64,000 nt of DNA from Diatrype stigma. Lineage: Eukaryota; Ascomycota; Sordariomycetes; Xylariales; Diatrypaceae. Positions 35,046 to 47,705 of the stretch are shown one piece after another. Under the pieces are notes generated by a model. The model had not been told where the DNA came from. It did not search any database and worked only from the letters and a program-made list of their open reading frames with translations. Both the position numbers and the translations under genes were made by a program. How positions within the stretch are numbered: the first letter of the stretch is position 1; the number at the start of each line of letters is the position of its first letter. Location of the stretch: positions 186,001 through 250,000 of the forward strand of contig JAKJXP020000041.1 in assembly GCA_022225965.2 (NCBI GenBank), given 5' to 3'.

Positions 35046-38000
35046 GGTCTAGTTTTCAGTCAATTGGAGGTCCCTGTGAGGCTGAAGGTGCTCAGTGCAG
35101 CATGCAGGGTCGCATGCAATGTAGGCAGGTATCCAGGAGATGAGTTCAGATAGGCTTCAGGCTATTATATTACACTTGGGTCTAAGGGACTGGAGACCTA
35201 TGACAGAATGTCCTCGAGGATCAAGGTGCTGACATTCCTGGCAACTGGGTCGCTTCATCTATCCTTAATATACTATTGCTGACCCGTGACCATCCCAACA
35301 CGAAAGGGGGGATACAGCATCCCAACTCATGACATACGTATTGGGCATTCCATTAATAGACTCCAATGATACGAGGTAGTCTCCTATTTCCGCAAGGCTA
35401 GTGACAGGCAACTACACGCGGAGCCGCGGCAAGGAAACTCCCAGCACCTAGGCTGCCCAGGCCGTCGCGGGCTGATCGCCATCTATGACGGCTCTCCTTA
35501 TGTTTGCATGTCCAGCCTATGAACTAACTGCCGACGAATGCTTGACGTCGCCAAAGCGGTGGGCCGGCGCCATGAGTGGAGCGCCACGGGTTTGTGGAGG
35601 AAGCTTCTTGACACTTGAGGCGCACGAGATTGGAGGATGCGGGGAGATGGTGTATTGCGTGGATATCACCCTGGGCCGTCAGCCAAAGGGTGCGGCGAGA
35701 ACAGTCTCGGTCGTAGATATAATCCCTTGTTATCCGTGCCGAGATCTCCGGAGTAGATGTACAGGACCACAAAAAGGTGATGCGGCTGTCAGGAAACCCC
35801 CGACCAAAACTTGGCCTTCACTTGGCATTTTCATCTATCGTTATCTCAGTTATGAAAATCCAATCTACTTCATATCTCGAAGCCATTCACCAGCATTCAC
35901 CGGCGTCATCGATGCCACGACCCGATCACAACGACAACAGGCGATTCACCGTTCTATGTAGGCAGAATATATCAAGCAGCTCGCCACCCGGACTCTGACG
36001 GTACTGAACCTTCTAGAGCCTCTCAACGTTTTAAGCGAGTAGAATTTTAATTATTTCACATGTTGCACTGCTTATTTTCTCCCGGTGGCTTCGACGCTGG
36101 TCGCCGTGCTCTCCCGTTTCTTGGCAGCGATGGCTATTATATGCAGCCACCCATTCCGTCATTGGGTGGGCGTGCTGATTATTGAACAGCCGAGATTTGT
36201 CGGGCGTTGTTCATACATCTACCGTCAACAGGATCGGATCAGTGGCGGCGAACGGGCTGATCGACAAACCATACGCTCATCGTCCTGCATCGTATTGGAG
36301 GTTAACCCTCGCCATGTCACTCTAGTCTTGTGACTTATGATCCTGTAGCGTGTGGGAGCTGAGTGTGAGCGCTTCCTTCGCAAGGAACACATCATGGCCC
36401 AAACCCGAGACGCCCAAAACGCACCGTCAGGAGACGTAACCTGAGCGGAGATATATACTACTACGTACTACTACGTATTACGTAGCACTAGACGGGCAGA
36501 CTAATCGTTAGTATGGTGGATATGCATCATATGCTAAGCCGCTATCCAAGGTTGGGGCTGCTTTGCGGCTTAAACCCACATTATTCGAAACCTGCCGATC
36601 CCATAAGAGGGAGGATTGTTGCTCCAAACCTCCAAGGTAAGACGACTGGAGAAGGGAGGTATATCCGTCCGTCCCTCCCGAGGCGAGTCCATGCCACGGA
36701 GGGAATATCACTGCAATGCGGCAGAATCGGAAAACCAGTGCTTGGCTCACTTGTAAGATCGTATAGTTAACTAACCAATGGCTATACTTGTCGCATGATA
36801 CCAAAACTACGGTTGGAGGTCTTGCATGAGCCCTATTGGAGTAGTGCGAGCCGGCCATCGCCGCCCTAGTACGAAGTATTACACGTTTCATTGGAAGCAT
36901 ACGGTCCCCTGTCACCATGCCTCGGGACCGGGGACATCTACTGTAAGGCTTATGGCAGCAACTTGACCTCATTCCCGTGCGTTTATTGGCACGATAGCCA
37001 TGCCTGGGGAGCAAGAAGGTGTTTGGCTATACTATGAATGCAGTTCTTTAATGTGGTGATCAAGGTTCCCTTTTCGTACAAGATGGTCTATAATTGGTGA
37101 ACGAACCCGATTGGACTGCTGCGTAGTTGGATCTATGAACGAGAGAACGTATAGTGGACCATGCAGGGAGCAAGCTGCTTCTATGCGCCAAGCTAACATT
37201 GTACATTATGGAGGTATCGAGTGCAGCATGCGAGGTCCCCATGTAGCAGGGGGAAAACGTGCATGCGAAATCCCTACAGGCCTATATTACCCCAGATATA
37301 GTACACGTTCCATTTCGCGCTATGGGTTAAAACTCGCGTGCAGTCCAGAATGCCAACGTTCAGACCGGTATCATTATATGCGACTGTTTCTTCGAGATCA
37401 GAGCGCAGACTAGCCGAGACCTCTGGTTGCTCTGGTATTCATACATGTGAGCCAATCTGCCGAGAACCATCCGAAGCAACGGCGGTGTAGGTAATTCCTG
37501 TAATTCCGTAAATCCGGTGTTCCGTATGAAAGTGGTACCGTATGCTGTGGCACTATATATCCGATCACATATCGAAAGATCCCGCCAACTGACATAAAAG
37601 CTGTGTAACCTATGCGGCCTATGCTTCCAATGTTGCACCGGTTAGTCCAGGATTGCAATTTCCGGCTTCTAGATTGTGCGACCATGCATTTTCGGCGCAA
37701 CGACAATGAAGACTGGCTTTCGATTACAGTGGGACGAAGCTGAGCAGATGCGATGCCGGATTGCAACTGCGTCGCAACGGAGAGTTGTCGACGGTTATTA
37801 TTAGATCAAGGTGCGGCAGTTCGTATATTAAAGATATATTACCGTTACAGTACCAGATTCGGACTTTTCCATCGCATTTCCAATTTCTGTACCTATATGC
37901 CGGAAATCATGCAGCTGCAGATTTCCCTCCTATCGTATGGGGTTATATGGTTCTAGGCATGGATAAGCCTCAGATACGAAAAGGGGGGGCCTTTCACATC

Positions 38001-40651
38001 GTGTCGCAGTCAGACAACAGCCGTAATTGACCCTCAACACGGCAGTCTTGTCGCTACGTTCGAGATGGGAGAGGAATAACAACCGAGATGCCATATATAC
38101 CAAATGCAGAAACTGATAACATCTCTCGATGCATCTTGAGAAGAGCTTTCGCCTACGAAGTATATCCCATCCCCTCCATTGGTACATAGGGCTGCTAATG
38201 TGCATCTGACGAAAGCTTTAGCTTATTAGTTGTCATCTGGTGACCAAGATGATCCGTAACTAGATTCGCATATGGTAAGGTCCATCCATCAAGATCCATG
38301 CACCACGGAATTTGCCTTGCAAGTTGAAACTGATTCTCTGGCAACTACGAACCAACGCGTGTCGTATTCGATCATCTTCTGTGGCCCCGGGAGCGGGGGA
38401 GGCGTAGTCAACCAACTAACTAGCATAGCTAACCTTTTTTCCCAGCGCTAGTAAAAGGGTCTGTGAGCAATAGGAGAACTTCCGGTACGCTTACCAACGT
38501 ATTATGTGGCTTGCTATCGAGTCCCGTGAACTAGCAAATGCCTTAAATTGTGGCTCGCTGATCAACAAATCCGGGAATAACGATTAACTGACGCTAGTTT
38601 CGGTGCCCATTCCCTGATCGGGTCTCATCTCAAAAAGAACTGCCGACAAGATACAAGTGAACGAGCAAGATCTCTCCTTTTTAACTCAGATATGGTTAGC
38701 ACTCCGGAACTAGTAGTCTTTCGAGCATATTATATGCCATTCTACTCCGTGAATAGGTCACTCATTCCGCCCCATATCGGCCCCGTAAGTGAGCGGCCGA
38801 TGTTAGGCGAATCACGGAGTGAACAGCGGAACTTCCTTGCCTACCTTTTCTTGCTTATGCTACTTTGATAGGAAATCCCGGGGTTTATGTGGACCTGGGG
38901 CAATATGAGATGACTTAACTTGAAATGCAAGTAAGCATAGAAACCCAAATAAACATGATTCCGTGGCACAGATTTAACAACGTAATCATGACGTAATGGG
39001 AAGGGGAAACAAGTCATGTCAGGCACAGAAGGCAAGAGGAGGTATGAAGGTAGAAACTTGGTTCCTATAACTATAGCCGGACGGAATATTAAGAAGCAAG
39101 AAGCCTAGACTGCCCAGGTACCTAGAGTCTTGCAAGAAACGATGCTTCAGCTGCTTCACAGGAGCATACAAACTAGCGAGTGATGTTTTACACTACCCTG
39201 ATAACTCCTGAACTGTCAAATTGTGGACTCCTTAGCATGGTTGGTACGAATCACTGGGACCATCGTTACCATGTCTCTTCATGAAATTCGCCGGTTGCGT
39301 GGTTATGAAGTCACACATCTCTCTCTACCTTACGGTCGGGTTCCTAAACCCACTGCTATACAAACAATAATGACTTGCACCTGTCATGATATTAATTTTG
39401 GCCCGTAAGAAGTATGCTAGGTTGCTGGTCTAAACATTCTAATTTCTATTGCTAGATACGGCAAATGACCCCCCGCCCCTTGTCTGATTCAAGTCGTGAG
39501 GCAAGGGTTGTATCAAGCTGAGGGTCTAGACAACCTTGCTCTTTCCGGAGTGTACCATAATGGAAATATCTATGACCTTTCGGCTCTCCGAAGCCAGATC
39601 ACCCCCTATTTCATCCCGCCAACAATGATTCCCTGCTTTGACTATAGTACAACAAACTATTCATCGGGGCCGTTTCATCAGGCACCGAGATGGTTCCAGG
39701 TGGGTTTGTCCACCGAACTCGGAGCCCCTTGGCAGCTAGTCAGGAATGCTTCACTATACAAAACATAGGAATGTCGATTGAAAGCCTTTGTGAGTTATAG
39801 ATTGAAACCAATACGGACCAGCTGGATGGTGATTAATCAGGCGTCGAGAAAATATCAGAGGTCAAATGCATACGCAGCACAGCCATATATCTAGCGCATC
39901 CTCGCCCATAGCTTGCAAGATATCAGGATAGTCTTCATAGTACGGGGATTATAGGGGTCCACTTTGACCCATAATGTATTAATAGGGGGTATAAACATGA
40001 CAACCTCTTCACGTAACCTATTTGAATCCCATTAACTGGTAACTCCCAACTCCCTGCAGTACGTAAAGCTTCGTTCCCCGTGCTACATATTAGCTTAGCC
40101 AATTGAACATCACTACTTGATTTTTCATGCCCACTGAAATCCAAGTACTGCTCTGTAGGGCCTTTCACTACAAAGTAGGTACCGTAGGGATCAGAGTATA
40201 GGGTTGAAGTGTAAGAAATTCAAGTCCTCAAAAGGACTGCTAGGGAGTCCTTATACGACTCCTGGATAGTCCGGGGAGTGCCTACATAATGCACCAAGGT
40301 ATGTAGTATTCCTGGGCAATACGTAGCAGGTGATGCTCATTGGGAGTTATTTTCTTATTTGAAATAGGTCTTTACTTTATTTTAATCAGAAAGCTTTCGA
40401 TACAGTAGCCCTTCGTTTCATTACGGTATTAAGCAGCTTATAGAACTACGTTAACACTCGGGCATAGCATCTCGCCCTTAAGGCGGTAATACGTGCCAAC
40501 AAGCGGGATGTACCCGCGAGGCCTAAAAGTATCAGAGATTATTGTGGGCATAAAACCGTGTAACAAGACAAGAGCAGACCTGAGGGCTTGACTTCCACGA
40601 GGAAGTCTAGAGATAAACAGTACGTTCACTCTAACAGAGTCTAGAATACCT
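35046..40651. other. Gene-poor island, 5.6 kb
   Basis: The longest stretch without a supportable gene. Most of it is AT-rich with TATA and TAAT runs and dense stops in all frames, as expected of a RIP-mutated region. A 158-codon ATG frame at 35485-35961 and a 90-codon GTG frame at 39496-39768 have no recognisable domain. There is a small ACTACTACGT tandem near 36457-36490. No transposase, reverse transcriptase, terminal repeat or RNA gene was recognised. Confidence 0.5.
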
Positions 40652-42166
40652 TCACCCCAAACCTGGTCCAGAGCAGATGGCGCGCATCGTCTCAAGGGCA
40701 TCTTGTTTGTGCGCTGCTAAGTCAAGACCCCATATAAAACTCCACCTACCAGGCAAGGACTCTCTCAACTTAACCGGGTCGAGACCGATGGAGGGATCCT
40801 GCCCGCACAGAATCTTGCCGGTTCCGCGACTCGAGTCCACCACGCGCTGACCCCGTGGTCTTCTGACGGCATCATACGCTTTGAAAGCGGCGTCGAGCTC
40901 GCCTATGTTGCTGACGTTCGCTAGTAGATGACTGAGGACCGCGGCGTCTTCGATGGCGAGACCAGCCCCTGAGCCTTGCCATGGTGTTGCTGCGTGTGCG
41001 GCATCGCCCAGGATGCAGACGCGACCGTTGGCGTAAGTGGGAGTTTCCTTGTGCTCCCATTCAGAGTAAGCCTTGAGGCCTGTCCGTTCGGATAGCAGCT
41101 GTTGATCGATAAGTCCATGCCCTGAAATAGAGTTTCGGGGGGGGGTTTACATCGATCACCCCTTTCGCAATAGGACCCTCGGGCCAATCTTCCAATGTCT
41201 TGGTAAGTAGCTCTTTAGTCAACGGTCGTTCTCTGCCTATGGACCAGTCCCTGTCCACTGCCGACAAGACGAATTGGACCAACGTCCTGTTCTCGAGAAC
41301 ATCATGCATGATGAACGAGCTGTTCCCGACCCATCCAAATTCACGGTCTAGCTCGAAATACCGATCTCCAAACACAGCACACGCCCTCTCGTGTGGAACG
41401 AGAAGCCGGCAGTCCCAGAAGCCACTAGGTGACGCCTGATATTGGACGGCTTCGCCCACTACATGCTTCCGGACCTTGCTGAATATACCGTCTGCGCCAA
41501 TAACTGCGTCAAAGTGTTTCACGGAGCGATCCTTGAATATGACGTCCAGTCTATCATCGTGGGCCTTGATTTCAGCGAGCTCATGATTCGCATGCAAAAT
41601 CTTCTTGGGTAGGGGCGCCAAGAGCTCGCGTAGCAACGAGGAGCGATGGATTACGACCGCGGGCTCCCCGGGACCTGCAATGTCGAATAGGAGAGTGCCC
41701 GCATCTGGTCCTGATCCCTAGAACCAATTAGCACGCGTCCTATAGCTCTTTTATCTGTAAACACGATTCTGAGGTTAACTTGGAAGAAAGACAGCGAAGA
41801 CAAGCCCGCGATGGAAGCTGGAAGCATCACAAATAGGATGGAGTGCGTTGTTAGTGGACGTGGTGCATATATTAAACAAGCGACCCCCAGGAGCCTCATA
41901 CAAGGCGAGCTTACCAACATAAGACGAGAATGAGGCTTCGGGACAGCGGCAGCTCTATTGAGGGTCTCCTTCGCGGAAGGAAGAACCTGCTGCAGAGCCT
42001 TCTGGGCATATGGACCGAGCGTAACAGCTGCACCACGCTCAGAGAATTCGGCCGCCGATTCATAGAGATCAATCTCTAGATGAGGCACATTTATGAGCGC
42101 ATTGGCAAGGGTAGCTCCAGCGAGACCACCGCCGATGATTGCCACACGGATAGGAGGCTGAGGCAT
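40652..42166 (-). CDS. FAD-dependent monooxygenase (salicylate-hydroxylase-like)
   Basis: Exons 42166..41915, 41717..41151 and 41098..40652 give 421 residues (426 from the ATG at 42181). The Rossmann motif is IIGGGLAGATLANAL (GGGLAG about 12-17). The middle has DAVIGADGIFSKVRK, the family's DG motif, and the second FAD motif is GDAAHAATPWQGSGAGLAIEDA (from 304). Intron 1 is 197 nt. Intron 2 is 52 nt, carries a run of nine C and ends at CAACAG; removing it restores the expected VIDLL...AYSEWEHKETPTYANGRV. The family hydroxylates or oxidatively decarboxylates aromatic substrates with NAD(P)H. It is 4 kb from the UstYa genes and could be a tailoring enzyme there, but that is only inference. Confidence 0.88.
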
Positions 42167-43810
42167 TGTCCGCGCTTCCAACCAGTCAAGTAAACGGCCT
42201 AGGTAGGTTCAGGTCGTTACCACAGGTAAAGCTAAAGCCAAGGTAAACCCCTATTCATATTCTTATGGTCGAAGCTAAGGAATGACCCGTCTGGTTTAAT
42301 GTAAGCAAATTAAAGGGCAAATTAAAACAAAGTACCTCTGAATGGTTAAAAGCACCAGATTTTATTACTTGTCTGGAGATCGGTAAGATGCTATTGTGCG
42401 GTATTGTCACATGAAGTCTGGGGTAAGGCTTCATGGAATTCGATCAGTGCAACACGGGTCATATCCGGTGCAAGCGGTAGGTATTCCATAATAGCATACC
42501 AACGATGCCCGCGTGGCGAACCAGTTCACTTCACCGAACAGCATGGTAGGTCGATGTTCTTTTTGGTCTCATCTTCGATATCTTCTGGATCCTGTCAGAG
42601 TTGCAATTATGCCATCAAGTTACAGCCGTTCCAATTGGAATGAACTCCCATGAAGCCTTCAGCGATTCTCACCCAATAAACTCGGCCAAAAAACTCCACC
42701 TGAGGATCAACTCGCATTCAGGATTCATATCCATGGAAGCTTACTGAGCTCTGGGTAGACATACGACCGTGTTCTGTGCTACACTGCTACGGGCTGCATG
42801 TCAGCACCTCAACGGGACCTACAGCCGCAGGTGCTATCGAATCACTGTCTGGTATAGTCATGTTGCAGGCATATTGGGGGGTTGATCTGGGCCATAGATA
42901 TAACTACCCCCTCCAGTGGCTAAAGATATCTCTGACGGGGAGGCGATCATTCGCTGTGCAAGCCAGTGCCAGTCATGTTGTATTCACAACCTTATCCATT
43001 TAAGGATCAATAAAGCTCCCGATGCAGATCCGACCGGCAAGGCTACCTATCAGTAAAGCAAGATGATGCATACCTCCTACGCACCTCAGTAATCAAGTAC
43101 CCATACACCCGCATACCGTAGTAGTTCTCAATGTAACATCGGGACGCGACCCCGTGTCTGAGGTAAGCAACTAGGATCCAAAGATGGCGTACAAAGAGTC
43201 CCGCTTTCTATGTGTATAATGCTACCACATGCTGCAGCTGAGATAATCTTTTGTATAGTGAAGCCATGGCGATATGCAGCTGAATCGATAGGCATCCTTG
43301 GCATCTTACCCCGCTCAACAACCTTCTGCCTGCTCTGTATATTCTATCCCCTTCTGGCAAGGCTTGCGAGGTTGTCCATTCGGCCGCCTTCACCTTACTA
43401 CACTCTACTTATACCCGTACTCTGGGAAAGAGTCATGCCCATATTCGTCAAAGATTAGCCAGCTACGTTGAGACTACGCTTGAGCACTCTTGGAACATGC
43501 ATTCCGCATCAGTTATTATCAGTAAAGAAGGATGAATACCCGACAGATAGCATATCAAGTGATTACTGGTCAGGCTGAGGGACTACGTGAAGGATATTTC
43601 ACCCTTATTCTGAATATAAGACGTCTATTTGTTTATGGATATCGTAACTCATGTAGGATACGTATCGAATATATATCTATCAATCGGTAATCGCTTTCAA
43701 GCCGGAAGCAAGGTGATTCATACATCTGTACCATTGGCACTAAAAAGGGGGCGGGATGCAGTTGTCGACGGCGGCCGAGATCGATGACGGATAATACCTA
43801 GGCAGTATCC
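42167..43810. other. Intergenic spacer containing one degraded reading frame
   Basis: 1.6 kb between the monooxygenase start and the 3' end of the receptor-like gene. A stop-interrupted protein-like frame at 42388-42770 is listed separately. The rest shows only short frames. Confidence 0.45.
42388..42770 (-). pseudogene. Possible degraded or spliced gene of unknown family
   Basis: One minus-strand frame reads as protein-like segments separated by stops: VDPQVEFFGRVYWVRIAEGF, MGVHSNWNGCNLMA, DPEDIEDETKKNIDLPCC and GHRWYAIMEYLPLAPDMTRV, continuing ALIEFHEALPQTS. The composition and hydrophobic pattern look like real protein. A short intron (acceptor CTGACAG before DPEDIED) could remove two stops, but TGA after SVK remains, and another follows GYES. 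I do not recognise the family. Confidence 0.3.
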
Positions 43811-45328
43811 TCAAACTCGGTTCGATACCGAGACAAGTTCCAACTCGTCCTCGGAACGGTAACTGGTAGATGATTTGGGCGGGGCACTCAATGTCTCGCC
43901 TCTCTGTGATCTATCCGCGTCCCTATCCTCAGTTCGAGACCCACGGCTCCACCTTGGCAAAGAAATAGCCGAAGTAAATAGTCGAATTCTCGAGAGGAGA
44001 GGGCCGAATGAGAGTGCGTCTAAATATCGGGCACAAGTAGGCAGACACGCCACCGAGAATCCCACCCCTATCTCGAGGTAAGTCCAGAAGAGCACGGCCG
44101 AGACGACGCCTGCCAAGCTTTGATTAGTGACTATAGTAAGTAAACTTGGTATCTGTCTTATACTTAGTTACCTTTCGCATCGTAAGTTGCAAAGTCTGTC
44201 AACAAGACCCTTAATGTTGGACCTGTCAAACTTTGCTTGGCCAACTGTATTGTTATTATCATTCTCAAAAGGCCTGCTATGACAGCGCTGCACACACCAG
44301 TCAGCTTCATGGAAGAGAATGATGACGGGTCAGTTGGGGTTCACCATACAGGCCACTGCAAAGGAAGACCATTGAAGCCTGGATCTTCTGGCGAAGCCCC
44401 ATATTGAGAGTTCCAATCTACGAGGAGTTAGGAATCCATGTAATCAGTTAACGACCCTCTCGGCCAGATGAGTCAAGGAAGTAGGCAGTACATACCATGC
44501 AAAGGGGCTCGACCAGTATCGTGAGGTCCATGATCCAACTGCAGATCGCACTTCCGGCCATCATTGCCCAGGTATCAAAGGGTCTCTGCCGCACCGACTC
44601 TACAGTTGTCCACCCCAATGTCGGGTGCACGCCGGATTCGAAAACAGTCAACAAGAGAAAGATGACGGTCCACAGCAGGACACAGCCGATCATGATCCAA
44701 TTCGTATAGTCAAAGACAGTCCAATAGGAGCGGCCTACGCCACCACAAAATGTTAGACTGCTGGACAGCTCGCGAGAATGTCAGGGGAAAACTCTTACCT
44801 CGAAATAGTTGGCGTAACAGGAATAGGATGCCCAACTTTATGATGCCCATGGTCACTACATGTACGATCCAGAAAGAGTACTCGAACTGTTTGACTTTAG
44901 CTTGCCGCCGCATTTGTGAAGCCTGGAATAACGGGGATATTGACCTTTGCCAATCGTAGGATATCTGCTGGATTCGTTACTGGCGACGGTTCGCCGCTCA
45001 CGATCCCCAATTGCGATCCTGTCCATCCATCAGATCAGCACAACCCCACCAACCTGTCACGACGATTCGTGATAACGACTGACCAACTGCGAGCACGACA
45101 CCAGTGCCTACGGTAAGCGGCTGCCGAAGTTAGTTAATTAGCGGTTGGCCAACCCCTAGTGGAATTCTTGTTGGTGCGCACAGCTGCTATGATGATGAGG
45201 GCGTCATCGATTCCGAACTCGCGGGTATGCCGTAGCAGTTGGTAAACCCGAAGCGCTAGGAACCCCACGGTAAAGACTGGGAAGATGACCCCAATGGCGG
45301 TTAGGCCGCTTGCGTCGCTATATGCCAT
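43811..45328 (-). CDS. PTH11-type rhodopsin-fold integral membrane protein
   Basis: Eight exons are proposed: 45328..45182, 45120..45084, 45018..45002, 44922..44799, 44734..44496, 44417..44350, 44287..44172 and 44109..43811, giving 348 residues in one frame. Exon 3 is only 17 nt and is the least certain. Landmarks of the fungal rhodopsin domain are FGIDDALIIIAA, VKQFEYSFWIVHVVTMGIIK, LGILFLLRQLFRG, VFDYTNWIMIGCVLLWTV and LFWTYLEIGVGFSVACLPTC, making about seven membrane helices. A Ser/Arg/Asp-rich cytoplasmic tail (SRTEDRDADRSQRGE) follows. The group includes Pth11, which senses surfaces in Magnaporthe; related proteins occur in metabolite clusters, where their role is unclear. It lies 1 kb upstream of the first UstYa gene. 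Confidence 0.82.
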
Positions 45329-46332
45329 GGTGCCAATCTCGCGTCGCGGGCGGTACGGAGGTCGCGTCGCGGGCGGTACGGAGGTCGCGTATCCTCGAGG
45401 TTTTGGGTATTCTGGGTGTGGAGCTCTTAGATGTTTATAATCGAACCTGGTGAGGCTCTTCGTGTCAGTTGAAGGTAGTTATTCCCGAGAAAGTTGAAGA
45501 CTGCGTATCCGCGGAGAAGCACACTTTTTGCGGGAAATGCAATAGGTGCGGTTGACAGATGATTGCACTCAGCCCTTTTACCCCCTGCTCTCTTTACTTC
45601 CAATACTCATACTCAAAGCATGCTTTGATAGACTTACGTAAGATAGGTTGACGGGTTGGCCTGTGATTTGGCCTGGTTTGATGGTCAACATCCCTATTCA
45701 GAGGATTAGACTCCCTGTCCGTAAGTCAATCCTAGGCTATGAACTATTACAATATTGACTGCAGCTGATTAAGCGGGGGCTGCAATAGAGGAGGGTAGCA
45801 GTGATATAATCCTGAGGAGGGGTCGGCATATGCAGCTTACGGAGTACCTATGTCGTATTGTAGGAGTACATATTCCGGTTGCTCAGCTCAAGTCGGCACG
45901 GCACTCATGTAACGCTTGCGATGAACGTCGTGCGTAGTCTCCAAACATAGTCCTGCATGTGAGACACTGCCTTGCTGCTCGATATCGATCACCCCTAAAA
46001 CCTCTTGTTGATTGGGTGCCGGGAGGGGGAGTGTGGGGGCGTGTGGATGGAAAGAAAGAAAGAAGGCGAATGGCAACTTGCCTCGCTTTTATTCCCGCTT
46101 TCGTAAAAGGACAGTCGCATGATTGCACATGAAGCATCCTTATCAAGGCAAAGCTGGTATACCAAAATGAATTCTTGCCCATCGGCTCACGTAAAGCCTT
46201 GCGGAAGGTTTGATCAGTCATTTAGCCATCGATTGCGTTGCCCCTTCAAAGTCCATGTCAACTTGAGTACTGCTTCCACCCCTTATTCTTAAAGCAAGCT
46301 CGCAGCTACGAAATGGATGCATCCTTGTAGAA
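45329..46332. other. Divergent intergenic region between receptor-like gene and UstYa gene 1
   Basis: 1.0 kb. It starts with a doubled 23-bp unit directly upstream of the receptor-like start. A minus-strand frame at 45888-46221 lacks any domain. I see no other gene. Confidence 0.45.
45338..45383. repeat. 23-bp direct tandem repeat
   Basis: TCGCGTCGCGGGCGGTACGGAG with one flanking base occurs twice in tandem and begins a third time. It lies 10-55 bp upstream of the receptor-like ATG and is very GC-rich compared with the flanks. Confidence 0.8.
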
Positions 46333-47382
46333 ATGGGTCGACAGGAAGATAGCATTGAAATACCATTTTTGGCTGATGACGATGGCCTTGGCGATGAATC
46401 GATGGTCAGAAATCCGACACGCAGCTTGCGGTCGGGGCTGTCGAAGAAGCATAGGTTCTTGTTCGCGCTTCAGATTATCTTTGGCATTGCAAACTTGGCC
46501 TTTCTCATTTGGAACATGGTCAATAGAAGCATCCAATACACCCATGTCGTCAACTGTGATAGACCCGAAGAGATATTATGTTAGTAGTCTGACAGAGCCT
46601 GCGTTAACTGTATATGCACTAACATCAAATTCCTCAGCTCCCGCGGAATCGGCTATCCGATACACTGTCGAGATTCACTCAACATCAGGTCCAAGCCCAT
46701 TCACTGGGCCGCCCAGTCCTGAAGTAGATCAAGCCTGGTCGCATTTGCTCAGATGCAAGTAGCCTGGATTTCAACCTCATATAGCCACTATGTACGACAC
46801 TAACCAGTTCTTTTCTAGCGACAATGATCAAGCTGTCTGCAGATGAAATGAGAATGATGAATAAGACATCTATCGCACTACGAGATGGTACTGGGTATAT
46901 AGGCTACCTCGAGTCTCTTCATATGCTACACTGTGTGGTATGTCGTTCTCGTTAACGGTCCGGGTTAAAGCTAACGAATAGAAGAAACGGATATATCAAT
47001 CGCAATATACCGAATACTATGCCGGGCCACGATACGACAAGGGCTTTTCTGTCGGTCATATTGGTGGGTACTTTGCCCCCCTTTCTTCTTCTTTAGATAC
47101 AGTATTAGGATATAGAGCTAATGCTTAACAGATCACTGTCTCGAGGTACTTCGCCAGGGAATCATGTGTAACGCTGATGTAGCCATCAATACTTTCTTCT
47201 GGGATACCTCGGGCGAAATCCAAGCTAACAGGACGGGACCCCGAAAATGCACGAACTGGGATCAAATATCGAAATGGGCGGATAGAAGGATGCTTAGGCT
47301 TGAAAGCCGTGAACAGTTTAGTCCATCACTGGTGCCAAGTGACGAGCCGGGAAGCATTGGGCCAATGGACCTGGTGGGATAG
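46333..47382 (+). CDS. UstYa/DUF3328 family oxidase-like protein 1
   Basis: Five exons (46333..46579, 46638..46754, 46819..46937, 46982..47063, 47132..47382) give 271 residues. A single membrane helix lies at about 42-63 (FLFALQIIFGIANLAFLIW). The lumenal domain has SPAESAIRY, IALRDGTGYIGYLESL, then the two diagnostic HXXHC motifs: HMLHC (156-160) and HIDHC (187-191), followed by LEVLRQGIMCNADV. The last splice creates the second motif. Intron 2 (46755-46818) uses a GC donor (AGAT|GCAAGT); no GT donor fits the phase. UstYa proteins are thought to catalyse oxidative cyclisation or related oxidation of ribosomal peptides. It converges on a second family member and lies 2 kb from the precursor. 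Confidence 0.88.
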
Positions 47383-47705
47383 ATCTGGGCATTTAAGGTC
47401 GTTTACTCTCTCATCTGCGTCAAGGTGTATATCCGTCTCCAGGATTTAGTTTGTTAACATCATAAAAAAAATTTGGACTTCATATTATGATCACTGACAC
47501 TGGTCACTATAAACCTGCACACGGAATGTATACCTATCCATGTGTCTGATACTGGGTGTTATAAAAAGGTACTTTCGGGCCGGTGACATATATACAGCAT
47601 ATGTGTGGGGCGTAATACCCCTATTCCAACACACACTGAATTGCTCCTATCTAATGCACTACCTGCCATATGGCAGTATGTGTACTCAACATAAAACTGT
47701 AAGAT
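47383..47705. other. Convergent spacer between the two UstYa genes
   Basis: 323 bp, AT-rich, with no gene. It should contain both polyadenylation regions. Confidence 0.6.

Noticed and set aside
35485..35961. 158-codon plus-strand frame with ATG
   Set aside because: Moderately long and with seven or more cysteines, but no signal peptide, domain or intron structure supports it, and it lies at the edge of the gene-poor island.
39496..39768. 90-codon frame with protein-like composition
   Set aside because: Starts with GTG in a stop-dense AT-rich region; no family recognised.
41061..41160. Apparent frameshift in the FAD monooxygenase at a run of nine C
   Set aside because: A 52-nt intron (GTAAAC to CAACAG, 41150-41099) contains the run and its removal restores the expected protein exactly, so no break is needed.
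43813..43835. tRNA T-arm-like hairpin (CTCGG-TTCGATA-CCGAG)
   Set aside because: It lies in the last exon of the PTH11-like gene and no acceptor, D or anticodon arms can be formed around it.
45888..46221. Minus-strand frame upstream of UstYa gene 1
   Set aside because: No domain, no convincing splice partners and not a repeat precursor.
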